A stretch of 64,000 nucleotides of DNA from Lepidodermella squamata. Its lineage: Eukaryota > Gastrotricha. The notes below the pieces were generated by a model. It saw only the letters and a program-made list of their open reading frames with translations. It did no database searches and had not been told where the DNA came from. Location: positions 1,054,001 to 1,118,000 of the forward strand of contig JBLDXI010000004.1 of assembly GCA_047495785.1 (NCBI GenBank). The letters are read 5' to 3'. Each line of letters begins with the position of its first letter. The first letter of the stretch is position 1. Of this stretch, positions 43,234 through 53,511 are shown piece after piece. The position numbers and the translations under genes were made by a program.

Positions 43234-43509
43234 ATGAAGGCATGTGAAGTTCTAGGCAAGAACAGATACTTGACAACAGTGGCAGCAGTAAGTTCCGATT
43301 TCAATTCTTCGTCGCTAACAATTTCTCCACAGACGAGACATACCGCCTCATTGCAAAAGAGGTATATCGAAGCATTCTTCAGTACTTTGAGATTCAGTTA
43401 TCAGGATGCTCTCTTGAGTAGTCTCGTCAGGTCCTCGCATCAGTTAGAGAAGACGGATTCCTCTCCAAGAGCAAAAAATGCAACCAATTGCAAGAGTAAG
43501 CGTGCTTAG
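43234..43509 (+). CDS. Doubtful small gene with possible intron
   Basis: An open frame of 91 codons contains a plausible intron (GTAAGTTCC ... TCTCCACAG, about 43288-43334). A different frame across the same junction reads ETYRLIAKEVY and SVREDGFLSKSK, which looks more protein-like but carries a stop between. I cannot decide which is real or whether it is a decayed gene. Confidence 0.3.
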   Translation: MKACEVLGKNRYLTTVAAVSSDFNSSSLTISPQTRHTASLQKRYIEAFFSTLRFSYQDALLSSLVRSSHQLEKTDSSPRAKNATNCKSKRA

Positions 43510-43653
43510 GGTGATTACGAATGCAGCGCACAAACGAGCTGACGTTAAATAATTTATCCTCTGCCCTCGATCGAAATCGGTCGATATTATCCCGGCAACG
43601 AGAGAAAACATGTAGCTGAGTCAGCTGGCAGTTTTCTATATACGAAAGTTTTT

Positions 43654-43767
43654 ATGGGATTAGAGTGCCCGTTTTGTAAGCACAGTGAATCTACCGTTGA
43701 ATTAACTGACTGCCTTTCCTGTCCTTACTGCGGCAGAAAATATCCTGTTTCTCCGTTTCAAGTTTGA
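43654..43767 (+). CDS. Mini zinc-ribbon protein
   Basis: 37 residues from ATG 43654 with CPFC near the start and CLSCPYCGRK near residue 20, i.e. two CxxC knuckles typical of a rubredoxin/TFIIB-like ribbon. It is one of several Cys-pair proteins at this end of the Polinton. Too short for any family claim beyond zinc binding. Confidence 0.5.
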   Translation: MGLECPFCKHSESTVELTDCLSCPYCGRKYPVSPFQV

Positions 43768-43825
43768 AAAGCGTTTGAAAATCGTCGATATTGCCTTCAT
43801 AGTTTTCCCATATACAGGTTACGAA

Positions 43826-43957
43826 ATGAATCAGCAACAACCATGCGAACCTTGCCGACCCTGGGGGCCTGGCGGACCTGGTGATGGAGCCCCGAGGAGT
43901 TGTAGTGGAGCCTCCGGACCTGATGGACCTTGTGAACCATGCGGGCCTACTCGTTGA
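43826..43957 (+). CDS. Gly/Pro/Cys-rich collagen-like peptide
   Basis: 43 residues: CEPCRPWGPGGPGDG, then SGASGPDGPCEPCGP. Gly-X-Y spacing is imperfect but clear, with Cys pairs at both ends. It begins eight bases after an acceptor-like TATACAG. Collagen-like fibres occur on some viruses, but this one is very short; a spliced larger protein is possible. Confidence 0.4.
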   Translation: MNQQQPCEPCRPWGPGGPGDGAPRSCSGASGPDGPCEPCGPTR

Positions 43958-44706
43958 TAAAATACGACCAATATTTGACTTTTGCCATTAATATATTTGA
44001 GGAAAATTAATATCTTTGCCATTAAAATATTTAAGAGAAATAAATATCTGACCGGTCGGAAACCCTGCTACTTACAATGAGACGGCATGTCATAGTTTTC
44101 CGGTATTTTCTTGGGTATTATTACACAGCACCTCTTCAGTCGCAGTATATCGTTTTATTTGCGTTATGATTATGACTCTTCAGCTAATGTTTCATAATGG
44201 GGCCTGAAATAGAGTTAGATTTGAATATTCCAACTGGATAAAAGCGTAGATCTAACAACTTATATTTAATGTTCAATGTTCAAATATGACTGTAATGATA
44301 GGTACAGGCCTTAAGCATATGGATCCAGGCTTGATCCTGTTTCTCGGTTCCCGTTTCAACAGTTCCATTCTCAGCGATGCCCAACAGTATTGCCACAGTC
44401 ATTGCAAAGTACCGTGCCCATTATGTCATCCTCCACAATATGTTTGTCTCCACTATGTTCGCAGTCGTTTCCAGGCATGGTGAACTTGGTAATTGTTCAA
44501 ATTAATTCTAAAGGAAACGGTTGACAGCATGTAAAGGGGCTATGATTCGGCAAATTCGGCATAAAATTTCACCGCGAGAGCACACATATAGAAGAATCGA
44601 ACTACCAACCTTGTTCACACACTGGTTCGTCATACATTATGCGTCATCATCGATTTTGAGCAGTGGGTTCGATATAGAGATGACGCATTGCAGCAACCGT
44701 TAAATA
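43958..44706. other. Polinton stretch without a supported gene
   Basis: About 750 bp. The phrase TTTGCCATTAA(T/A)ATATTT with the following AT-rich block is repeated in direct orientation at 43980 and 44017. Short open frames lack any motif. Confidence 0.4.
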
Positions 44707-45006
44707 ATGAATCAGCGAGAAACAATAGCTTTTATTGACGCGAATTCATTTTATCGGTCTCCCTGCTGCGCCTATATCGAATTCTCTGCTGAAATACTTA
44801 ACCGCCTGGACTGTCCTTACTGTCCTAAAAAGGTTCTCGACTCTTCAGGTAAGTATTAAAATACCTCAGCCTTTTCCTGGATAACTATTTCGAAAACAGC
44901 TTACAATATGCATGATTGCGGTTGTGATGATCCGGATATTATAAACGATGGAACATTTTATGTATGCCAAAACTGTGGCGCGATTGTTGGGCAGGTCTAC
45001 GTATGA
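44707..45006 (+). CDS. Spliced double zinc-ribbon protein
   Basis: Exons are 44707-44848 and 44900-45006, joined by a 51-base GTAAGT...AACAG intron that restores one frame of 82 residues. The first half has a CC pair and CPYCPKK; the second begins CGC and has VCQNCGAIVG, a pattern like the N-terminal ribbon of TFIIB. Without splicing the first frame ends shortly after the donor. The gene ends 84 bases before the right terminal repeat. With 38505, 38668 and 43654 it makes four zinc-ribbon genes in one element. Confidence 0.65.
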
Positions 45007-45090
45007 GGAATAAATTCTATTTTCTGCAAAATAAATAAAACTGTGGTCTGTGGTTTAAACAAAGCTCCTTTAACCCCGCTCCTTTACTCC

Positions 45091-45206
45091 GTGTCACTTG
45101 AATTTCAATTTAACTTAATTCGAATTATCAGGTCATCTATATTCATGTTAACAGTAGTAGGTGTTCTAAGCTTCTGGCATGCCAGAAGCGGAGAATTCCT
45201 ACTACT
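45091..45206 (-). repeat. Polinton right terminal inverted repeat
   Basis: Reverse complement of 2090-2205 with four mismatches; ends CCTACTACT before the AATATC duplication at 45207-45212. Confidence 0.93.
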
Positions 45207-45236
45207 AATATCGCCGTTCTGTATATGTTAATGTGA

Positions 45237-45312
45237 ATCGACCGGTGGCGCAATCGATTAGTGTGCGCGTTTGGTGATTGCAGTCATTGGTTCGATTCCT
45301 GCTAGCCTCCGG
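45237..45312 (+). tRNA. tRNA-like sequence, probably a pseudogene or SINE head
   Basis: TGGCGCAATCGATTAGTG matches an internal A box and GGTTCGATTCC a perfect B box, 31 bases apart. Acceptor strands pair partly (GACCGG with CCGGTT). D stem GCGC/GTGC forms, but the anticodon and T stems are poorly paired. It lies inside the small CATCCCGC element, to the right of the Polinton. Confidence 0.4.
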
Positions 45313-45344
45313 TTTTTATTTATTTCATACGCTCCAAGTGCGGG

Positions 45345-45544
45345 ATGACACTGCGGGATGAGCTGCGGGACGATTGGGATGAGCTGCGGGATCCCGCACC
45401 CTGAGTTGCGGGATGTGCGGGATGAGGTGCCGGATGAGCTGCGGGATGTGCGGGATGCACAGCGGGATGAACTGCGGGACGGTGCGGGACGAAGTGAACT
45501 TGAGGCATCCCGCACCGTCCCGCAGTTGATGCGGGATGCAAAGT
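45345..45544 (-). repeat. GCGGGATG minisatellite, right end of the CATCCCGC element
   Basis: Degenerate copies of TGCGGGATGAGC, inverted relative to 1641-1770, ending TGCGGGATGCAAAGT. Confidence 0.8.
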
Positions 45545-45546
45545 TA

Positions 45547-46487
45547 AGAAGATCACGTCGAAACCATCTAACCCAGTAGCGCAGAAGTCGAAAAAGTTAG
45601 AATCTGGAGCTGAATCAGATGAAAGCGATAGTGTTGTGAAGCCATCAAGAAAGTCCGGCAAGAACGGTAACAGGCGATCGAAAAAGCTGGAAACCGATTC
45701 GGAAACTTCGAATGAATCTTTGCGAGAGTCCCTTTTGGAAGAATCTGAAGCATCTTCGTCTAAATTTTCTGAACTATCGACAAACGTCTCGAAAGTCCAA
45801 GACAGCTTTATTGCTCGAAGCGGGTAAGACGCTCAACCTTTTATTGAAACAACATTAATTTCCATTATTTCTAGGATACCTTGGATCGCCGATTTGAATC
45901 TGGGCGTCGAAGATCGAGAAGCCATCGCGAACCCCAAGGGTTTGTTGACTGACGATATAATGACGGCAATTACTCAATGAGCTCGAGCGCATTACAGCCT
46001 GAACTTGCCAGATGAAGAGGTGACCGCATTCGCTGCTCCCGTTGCAGCTGGTCGGGCAAGTCCCGGATATATGCCGGCCAGTGACAGGGGCTTTCAACTA
46101 CACAATGTCAACGATGCCCACTGGGTGCTATCGTCAACTTTGGAAGGAAAAGTTCAGCTATTCGACTCATTGCCAGGTAGCATTCCAGGACCTTTGGCAA
46201 AGCAACTGATCGACAAGTACCGTGTTCTAGCAACAAACGGTATTCTATACGTCTACATTGAAAAGTGTCAAAAGCAGGAAAACGCTTATGATTGCGGGGT
46301 CTTCGCCATCGCATATCTGTGCGAGATCCTGCTAAATGGCAATCCTGTTTCAGCCATTTTCCAGAAGCCCAAAATGCGGCAACACTTGGTTGACTGTCTG
46401 GAAAAGCAGCAACTACAGCGATTTCCCGCGACGAAAAAGAAGGGCCGCACGCCATCGGCGGAGCTCGTGGAAATTAAGTTAAATTAA
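45547..46487 (+). pseudogene. ULP1-like (C48) cysteine protease domain, 3' half of the split MULE gene
   Basis: Exons are 45547-45823 and 45875-46487 with a 51-base GTAAGA...TTCTAG intron. Exon 1 is Ser/Lys/Glu-rich. Exon 2 has GLLTDDIMTA, then a TGA at 45978-45980 in the same frame, then the catalytic blocks: His in AHWVLSST, Asp in LFDSLPG and Cys in ENAYDCGVFAIAY with the preceding Gln. Active-site residues are all present, but the in-frame stop makes this a pseudogene as read. ULP1 domains follow the transposase in several Mutator-like families, and the basic linker at the end of the 1-1633 frame fits. The frames on the two sides of the insertion differ by one base after removal of one TA. 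Confidence 0.82.
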
Positions 46488-47234
46488 ATTGGGTTATATT
46501 TATGAAAATGATGAGATGATGAGAGACGAGGAAGAATAAAATACCTTCGAGAGCATTTTGTCTTATTTTGTCTTATTCCAGCCTTTTAGCTTAATTATTT
46601 TTCTTATGTACGAATAGCAAAAAATGTGTACATATTTATGTACGAATAGCAGCACCCAAATAAAAAAATGACGAATTAAGAATTAATGGAAGACTTGCCA
46701 GCTGTAATCTAATGCTATTTCCATTTTCAGAAAATAATCAATACAACGAGGATTCGAAATTCTCTATTAGAAAGATCAACGATGTGTGAACTGAACCGGA
46801 ATGATATTATTTGTTATTATAGGGTGTAAAAAAATGAGCTAACCTACAAAATCGTGGGTTTGCGAAATTCGGTCAAGAAAAAAACCGCTGTTATGCCGGC
46901 AGCTGAGTTAACGTGTACAGTGTAAACACATATACGATCATAATTAAAATTGTCTAATTCACTGATTATTAAAAAAAATCGCAGACGCCGCTGTCACGTG
47001 AAATGGCGGCTCGAGGTCGCCAGAGATTTTTGAGTTCAACATTCTTTATGACTGAGCTGGAATATTCATCACCTTCAATTCGCCGTTTTTCATTTCAAAT
47101 GCCAAAGGAAATTTATGTGAAGTTGATTCAGCTTTCCAAACAAGTTTCACAAGCGCTAGCACAAGAATATCAACTCCAATAATCGAATTGCTCAATGATA
47201 GCTATCTAATATAGGCATTTCTTTGAATAATTTG
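46488..47234. other. Intergenic region upstream of the lectin gene
   Basis: No gene. Holds a direct TTTTGTCTTATT duplication at about 46557 and the inverted ATGTACGAATAGC repeat at 46605-46650. AATAAA at about 46536 may end the ULP1 transcript. Confidence 0.5.
46605..46650. repeat. Dispersed ATGTACGAATAG repeat, copy 2
   Basis: Two direct ATGTACGAATAGC copies separated by about 20 bases. Related to 12805-12862 and 50322-50413. Confidence 0.6.
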
Positions 47235-50200
47235 ATGATGATCCTGCTGATAACGCTACTAGGCAAGTGCCAATTGCTAGATTATTGTTTTGATTATCAA
47301 ACCTTTGCAATTATAGGCTTATCCTGTATCGCCTGTGGCCTTTGCTGCGCCCCGTCCCAGCAGAAAATCGCCCTCGTAAGTTCGTTAGTTCGAGCATCCG
47401 TCAAATTAATAAGCCTTCGTCGCAAACAGTCATGCAGCAACGGGGGTACGTACGATTCGACGGCCGCGCTATGTCGATGCGCATCCGGTTATGCAGGCAA
47501 GCTGTGTGAAGCGTGTAAGTTCTTCTGAGGGCCTGTGAATTCTCGTCTCGACTTCTCTCATATAGATTCCTGTCCGAACTGTAAGAATGGAGCCACGTGT
47601 GATGGCCCCAACCACTGCAAGTGTCCGAGTGGCTGGCGGAGATTTAACTGCGACGAATGTGAGTCAAAGATCGCTACGACAAAATCAAGTGTTGATTTTT
47701 CTTCCCGGCCACCAGTTTACTGTAGCGAACCGTGGTGCTGGAACGGCGGAACGTGCATCGGCCCTCACAAATGCGAATGCCTGTCGGGTTGGACAGGGGC
47801 GAATTGCAGCCAGTGTAAGCTAACGCCACTACAGATAGACGGGGAGTTTCAATGAAGCTGCTTGTATATCGAATACCCCCCACATAGTACTGTAACCCCA
47901 GCTCGAGAGGTATCGGCAAGATATAGAGACTCGAAAGGGGCCCGAAAATTCGGGGTGGATTATAGCCAAAAATTCCACATCATTCTTCGTACTTGGAGCC
48001 CGTTTACCGACGATGATTGCCTCAAGTGAACTGAATTTGCCTCTGAATTTTTCAGCTGGCTGCAACCTTGCGTGTCAAAATGGTGGTAAATGTGGAGCAT
48101 CCTCAACCCAGTGCACTTGCCCTAGCGGTTTCAGCGGCAATCTGTGCCAAACAGGTTTGATAGCGCCCCTTGAATATTTGTCGGAATCATTCGCTGTAAA
48201 CAATTTGAAGCCAAGTATTTCGTGGCAACGGGGGCTGCGGCTGATTACGCCAAGTCAGCTTACAACTGCTTTTCAGGTGGCGGGCGACTGGCGCAGCCAA
48301 TGACGGCCGACGAGTTAGCGGCTGCGAAGACGGCCGCCGCCGGCACGCCCCGCTACATCGGGCTGACGGCCAAGTTTCGCCTCATTTCCGGCGATTCGAT
48401 AATGACCGGACTCCCGGCGTTCCCAGACACTGGGCTGAACGTGGCGGAAGGCTCGGGTGATTGTAAGTGGGCATTACTGCTGCTTTAGCCAGCGTGAAAT
48501 GAATTTTTCGCCTCATGTCCTTATTTAGCTGGATCATCTAGTGTGACCACCTCGATTGTATGGCGATTTCGCTCGTGCACTGAAACAGTCAGCCACATTG
48601 TCTGCCAGGACGCATCCACGGTAAGTCATCTTTTTTGCGAATTCGAGCTACAATTCGTAAAATGTAATTTTATGCAGAATAGTTTGTGTAGGAAATCACT
48701 TTCAAAATTTTCGCCAAAACTAAATTTTCTGATTCAAGTTATCCTTTTTATCCATTTTCCTTGAACTTTGAATCCTTCAGCCAAGTTGATTTGAAAGCTC
48801 TATAATGTCTCTTTCACAGCGTAAAATGTGGCTGTACGCCCAGAACAACAACTTTGACCAAGCAAAGGCGTATTGCGAGGCGAAAGGCTTGACAATGCTG
48901 AGTATCAAGAAAACCGCAGAGTACTGGCGAGTCCAGTATTTGCTGCAATTCAAATACGTGACTGACATTGCAGTGTGGGCTGGGTTCAAACGCGACCGAA
49001 CACCGCCGTACTACGCTTGGCTGAACAAGCAGCCGTACAGCAGTAACGACGCTCTGCCAGATGGAAACGGCGGAGCTAAAACGTTCAGCGACTCGAAATC
49101 ATGTGAGTGGGATAAATTTACCATACTTTTCGCGTGCTATGGTTACAATTATGTGATACAGGCGGTGCAATAGCCGTTGATGGTTCGCTGTACGCTGTTA
49201 CCTGTACGACTGCGATGACAGCTCTTTGTGAGCGTCCTTCAGGTGGGTTCAATCAATTTTCAATCAAGGTTAACTAAGTATGGATAAAATCACTTGCCAT
49301 TCCTCAACCATGAGGTTCCCCGGGCTTATCTTTCGACCATCGACAGTCCGAACCCATAGGAGTGAGCTCACTCAACTCATGAGCCATCGCTACATGAAGT
49401 TGAATACCTCTCGATGGTGCCCTAAATTTGCATAAAAGCTTCACTTCTGAACCTGAATTGCATACTCGCTCAATTTGAATCCTCTTGGGTTCCAGAATTA
49501 TTGAAACTGAATGGTTAACTGCGGTGGTCTCGTAATATTCAGATTATAACAGTTAAAAAACGTTAAAACTACTCTTATCATAGTAGTGAGATTAACATCT
49601 TGCATCATTTTAGCTATTTGCAACCCTCCGTGCCAAAACGGTGGCTCGTGTTTCGATAACAATGTCTGCTCATGCACTGAGCTCTTCATGGGATCGACGT
49701 GTGAAACCGGTTCGTTTGATTAATTTTAGCCATTGATTATAACAATTACAGCCCTATTACCTATTACGTAGCGCGGCTGTTCGTCGCAGCCGGCGGGCCG
49801 AAGAAGTACGTCGAGGCGATTCGAGCGTGCCAGGCCGAAGGAGCGCAGCCGCTGTCGTACACAGACGCGACTTTTCAGGCGGCTGGTAAGCTGGTTGCCA
49901 ACCAGATTTACTGGCTGTCCTATTCCAGGTCGTTCACATTCGATGACGGCCAGGTGCTCGACTGGGGGCTGCAGCCGGTGAGCTGGTTCCCCGGCGAACC
50001 AACCCAAGATGGCGATTGTGAGTCTATGTCGATTCTTACTGCTTTCAGTGAAGCTTAGCGCTTAGCTAATTGCAGGCAATGGAGTTTGTTAACTTTTTAT
50101 TCAACAAAACTGAAGACTGTTGGAAGGTGTTCTTCCCAGCTATTTATTTCGCATAAAATTGAATTTTGCAAAGTTCGGCTCGAATCGGATTTCGTTAAAA

Positions 50201-51342
50201 TGTAGTTAAAATGCTCAAGAACGCGCGTTTAATTGAGTTGATTAATTTGCGATAGTACCGACCTGATTAATTACATCCAATTACGTTTTAAATTCAGGCC
50301 CCAGATAGTTTTTCAACTATTCGTACATAATTGACTATTCGTACATATTCTCAAACCCAACCCTAACCCAACCCTAACCTGAAATAAAATTCAGTTGAAA
50401 TATGTACGAATAGCCAAAAACTCAAAATCATAGCTTAGCTGGGTGCTGGGTTGCAAATCATTTGAAAAATTGACATCGAAAATAAATAAATTTAAATATT
50501 TAAAGTTTTGAAAATAATTTAATTAAAATGAGATTTTATATGCCATAACTTGAATTCAATATATATATATATATTTTTTTTTTCAGGTCTGACTTTGAGG
50601 ATCGACTCGGCGTCATCTTACGGTTACAACGACGTTCACTGCACGTCGTTCACTCTAATAAACATCTACTGCGCCGATCCGACTTCGGTACGCTGCTGTT
50701 AAATATGAATATTATGAAGAGGAGGGGCTTTGATTAATTGTATATTACTCTATTGTGTTTCAGGGTGAAGTGGCTTTGCAGAGCAGTGACGCCGCAAAGT
50801 CGTGGACAGAAGCAGACACGTTGTGCAAGGCTGCGTCAAAGATGCTGCCGATCGCCGCCGACTCCGCATCAATGTTGAGCCTGGCCACGCGGTTCCCGTC
50901 TGCTGTTAACATTTTTCTAAATGCGAAAGCACGGGCCTTCCCTCTTCACGTTCACGACTACCGATTGGGCGCAGCTTTTGCGTGGACCGCATCAGACAAG
51001 CAGTGTGAGTGCTTTTTCAAAACCGCAGCTTCGAAATACGCTAATATAATAGTAGCAAGAATTTAAATTAAAATTTAATTTAAAATTTAGTTATTCCTGG
51101 AGATTTGTAAGACATCGTTTTTTCACCTGGATTGATAAGTGATTGTCGTATTTTCATTTTAAGATTTCTAAGTTTTATTTAGAACGGTTGGATTTTAGAT
51201 TCATTTAGAACTTGGCTATTCCTGCTTGTTTTCTTTTTTTGTAGGTATGTTCCTACGGGGTGAGTACGGCATCATGTCTGATTGCAACTCGGCGGCCTAC
51301 CCGATTGTGTGCATCAAAATGCCTGGCAATGAACTCATCTGA
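47235..51342 (+). CDS. Secreted multi-domain protein: EGF repeats and four C-type lectin-like domains
   Basis: Fifteen exons: 47235-47262, 47317-47375, 47430-47514, 47566-47658, 47716-47814, 48056-48154, 48211-48472, 48529-48620, 48820-49102, 49162-49242, 49614-49709, 49772-50017, 50587-50686, 50764-51004, 51245-51342. Phases agree at each junction. A signal-like MMILLITLL start is followed by four EGF-type units (e.g. [36 protein letters not shown]), lectin-like domain 1 ([18 protein letters not shown]), domain 2 ([24 protein letters not shown]), another EGF unit (CQNGGSCFD), domain 3 ([14 protein letters not shown]) and domain 4 ([11 protein letters not shown]). No EPN/QPD or WND calcium-sugar motifs are seen, so the domains are lectin-like in fold only. 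The first intron has a GC donor (GCAAGT). AATAAA at 51430 fits the 3' end. Likely a secreted recognition or matrix protein. Confidence 0.85.
50322..50413. repeat. Dispersed CTATTCGTACAT repeat, copy 3, with telomere-like core
   Basis: Two CTATTCGTACAT copies on the left face ATGTACGAATAG on the right; between them lies AACCCAACCCTAACCC, a short telomere-like run (50353-50380). It sits in the 569-base intron before exon 13 of the lectin gene. Confidence 0.6.
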
Positions 51343-52892
51343 GCGGGAGCAAGATACATCATCGACAGACTTCTAAATTCCTCTTCATAATCTTGTTATT
51401 GTTTTCTGCGTCACAAGATGGGCTTCTGAAATAAAGCTGCCTTGAAGTGAAGTTACAGTGCTACCTCGATAGAACTGGGTGCTGGGTCATATAGGGAAAC
51501 AGCTATCGAGAGCATCAAATATTGCAAGTTGCCAGCTGAATTGAGGTGAGAAACCAGTTAAAATCATGTGACGTAGATAGGACGCCGCACTCAGAGCACG
51601 CCGGCTGACAAAAAGGCGTCTTCACTTTTGAGCTCATCAATATTCCAAATAATTTGCAACCTAAAAAAATAATATGTCGGGGCTCCATTCGAATTTGCTT
51701 AATAATTAAAATTAAAAAATTAAATAGTTCAAGTTTCAAAGATCACAAAAAGTAGAGTTTTGGCGCGGTTTCCGAGATACTAGCCGCATTTACACTACAC
51801 CATTCGAATGGTAAATGATGGTAAGTAACACGACCAAATGGATAGTATGACCTATGCCGCGATTTTGACCCCGCCCCTGTTTCGCATGCTTGTCTACTGT
51901 AATCCACAACAACCTCTTCGAATAGAGCTGCCTTCTTTCGCAGGTTGCTAAACAGGTCCAAGTGTCTCTGCCTGTTCGACGTCTCATACTCGAAAGGTCC
52001 AACCAGAGTCCTGCGACGGCCGGGCTCGGGCTTGGGGCTTGGGACATCGCTCTTACCGTTAGCGTTGGAGGAATTCTGTTCACCTAACATTCACTAACAT
52101 TCACAGATGGAAATCATTATCTCCATCTCGGCCAGACCGGCGCGAGTCAATACACAATATTGCAATTATTTAAAAAATTAATTATAAAAAAAACATCATC
52201 CTCCAAAAATTATAGGAAAATTACAGCTTATTACTTGATTTTTTTTGACACTCGCTGATATAATGTGCGGGCAGCGATTCAACACGTAACCTAGGGCTAT
52301 AATTTTGGATTCTGTTACTATTTTTAGCCCTGTTGCCATGGCAACGCTTGGAAATCCGGCGCGCGACTTGTGTTTTTTTCCTAAATTTAAATTTTTCCTG
52401 ATCAATCTTTCGCCCTGGAACTAAGAACAATCTTGTGTTCTCTGATTATTTTGTTCCCAAAATTTTTCTCTGACTCGAAATGAATTCATGCTATTTAGCG
52501 TTGTCTTCACCAGCAATCAATATTGCTTGATCTTTAGTGCTTGTATCATTTCGGCCCATATTTTTGAAATTACCTGATGCTGTTGTGACTGATGCCGTGA
52601 ACAAAGAAATATCGGGATGAGTAATCAAAGATTCGTTTCATGAGATCAGCGATTAGATCCAAGATAAAGCTCAAGCTGGTTTGATGAAAATTCAGGTTTA
52701 TGAGTTGATGGGCATGTCTTGAACTCCGGCAAAAAAGAAACCATGATCGGCCCAATGACTTTTGAATTGCCAATGGACAAGCTGAGATTCCCTGAAAAAT
52801 AAATGGTTGCGAACAGCTACATGAGCAATTGAACCGAAATTATCCCTCCAGAATCAGGCGACTAAAGATGTGGCATTTGCAATAGTTTCTTA
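51343..52892. other. Intergenic region without a supported gene
   Basis: Contains the lectin gene's AATAAA and about 1.5 kb with only short open frames. The longest (51743-52090, minus) has no motif, start context or spliced continuation that would support it. Confidence 0.45.
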
Positions 52893-53509
52893 CCGTATTT
52901 TACGAATTATTAGGCAGGACCCAATTATAGGGCAGAACCGGAATTAAGGGCAGAGGGCAAAGGTCATTTGAAAAAATAAAGGGCAGAACCGTAATAATGG
53001 GCAGGGCCTTACAACACGCGACCAACCTGAGGCGCGTGTCGTGTGTCAATTTGAAACGAAAATCATTATTTTCTGCTGTATGGCTAAACTGTCTATCTGA
53101 TGACACAATATATACGGTCGGCAGTCTGTATTAAGACGACCGGGCACGAAAAAGCCAAGATAATAATCGTGATTCTGACGGCTACGCCCGAACGCAAATT
53201 GAAACCTTTCGTATTGATAAATCGCATTAAGCCTATAAAAGCACTTGATCGCTATAATCGTGACCTGACTATTTGCTACAGCGGTAAAGCAACTTCAATG
53301 AATGACGACCTCACAGCGGTGACAGCGAAGAAGAAATTGACGTAGAAAGTGATTTTGACCAGTGACCTACTGTGACCTGGACTATTCTGATGAGTTTGAA
53401 AAAAATAAAGGGCAGGACCGTAATATAGGGCAGACCCTAAATACAGGGCAGGACTTGGGCTTCGTTTAAAAAAAATATAGGGCAGGGTCTTATAATTCGT
53501 AAAATACGG
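52893..53509. mobile_element. Internally deleted pogo/Tigger-type element
   Basis: Ends are CCGTATTTTACGAATTAT and its reverse complement, flanked by TA on both sides (52891-52892, 53510-53511). Subterminal repeats of GGGCAG(G/A)ACC run inward from both ends. The 617-bp element keeps a fragment of a DDE_1 transposase (53100-53345) with VCIKTTGHEKAKI and KLKPFVLINR, lacking the catalytic blocks. It is a relative of, but distinct from, the 4.7-kb pogo element at 17795. Confidence 0.88.
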
Positions 53510-53511
53510 TA

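Larger units (their letters stand above)
2090..45206. mobile_element. Polinton/Maverick, complete with termini and 6-bp target duplication
   Basis: The element starts AGTAGTAGGAATTCTCCGC and ends with the exact reverse complement. Inverted termini extend 116 bp with four mismatches. The flanking hexamer AATATC is present at 2084-2089 and 45207-45212. Both the AG start and the 6-bp duplication are typical of Polintons. Removing the nested insertions (17.5 kb, 979 bp, 721 bp) leaves about 23.9 kb, of which about 5.6 kb is satellite. It encodes polymerase, integrase, ATPase, both capsid proteins and protease. Genes left of about 33 kb are mostly on the minus strand, and the capsid block reads plus with overlaps of 8-17 bases, which is virus-like packing. 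Several genes carry single disabling changes, so this copy is probably immobile alone. Confidence 0.95.
1636..45544. mobile_element. Short inverted-repeat element with CATCCCGC-rich ends, now split by a Polinton
   Basis: The left end reads ACTTTGCATCCCGCA and the right end TGCGGGATGCAAAGT, an exact inverted match. Both ends continue into degenerate CATCCCGC / GCGGGATG repeats (to about 1770 on the left, from about 45340 on the right). A TA dinucleotide flanks each side (1634-1635, 45545-45546), compatible with a TA target duplication. Without the Polinton the element is only about 790 bp and carries no recognisable gene, so it is probably non-autonomous. Its interior includes two diverged copies of a TTTGACTGACTT...CAGCGCG motif (about 1867-1902 and 2044-2078) and a tRNA-like sequence on the right. 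The superfamily is unassigned. Confidence 0.65.

Noticed and set aside
51743-52090. 115-codon minus-strand frame between genes
   Set aside because: No motif, no splice partners, composition like surrounding DNA.
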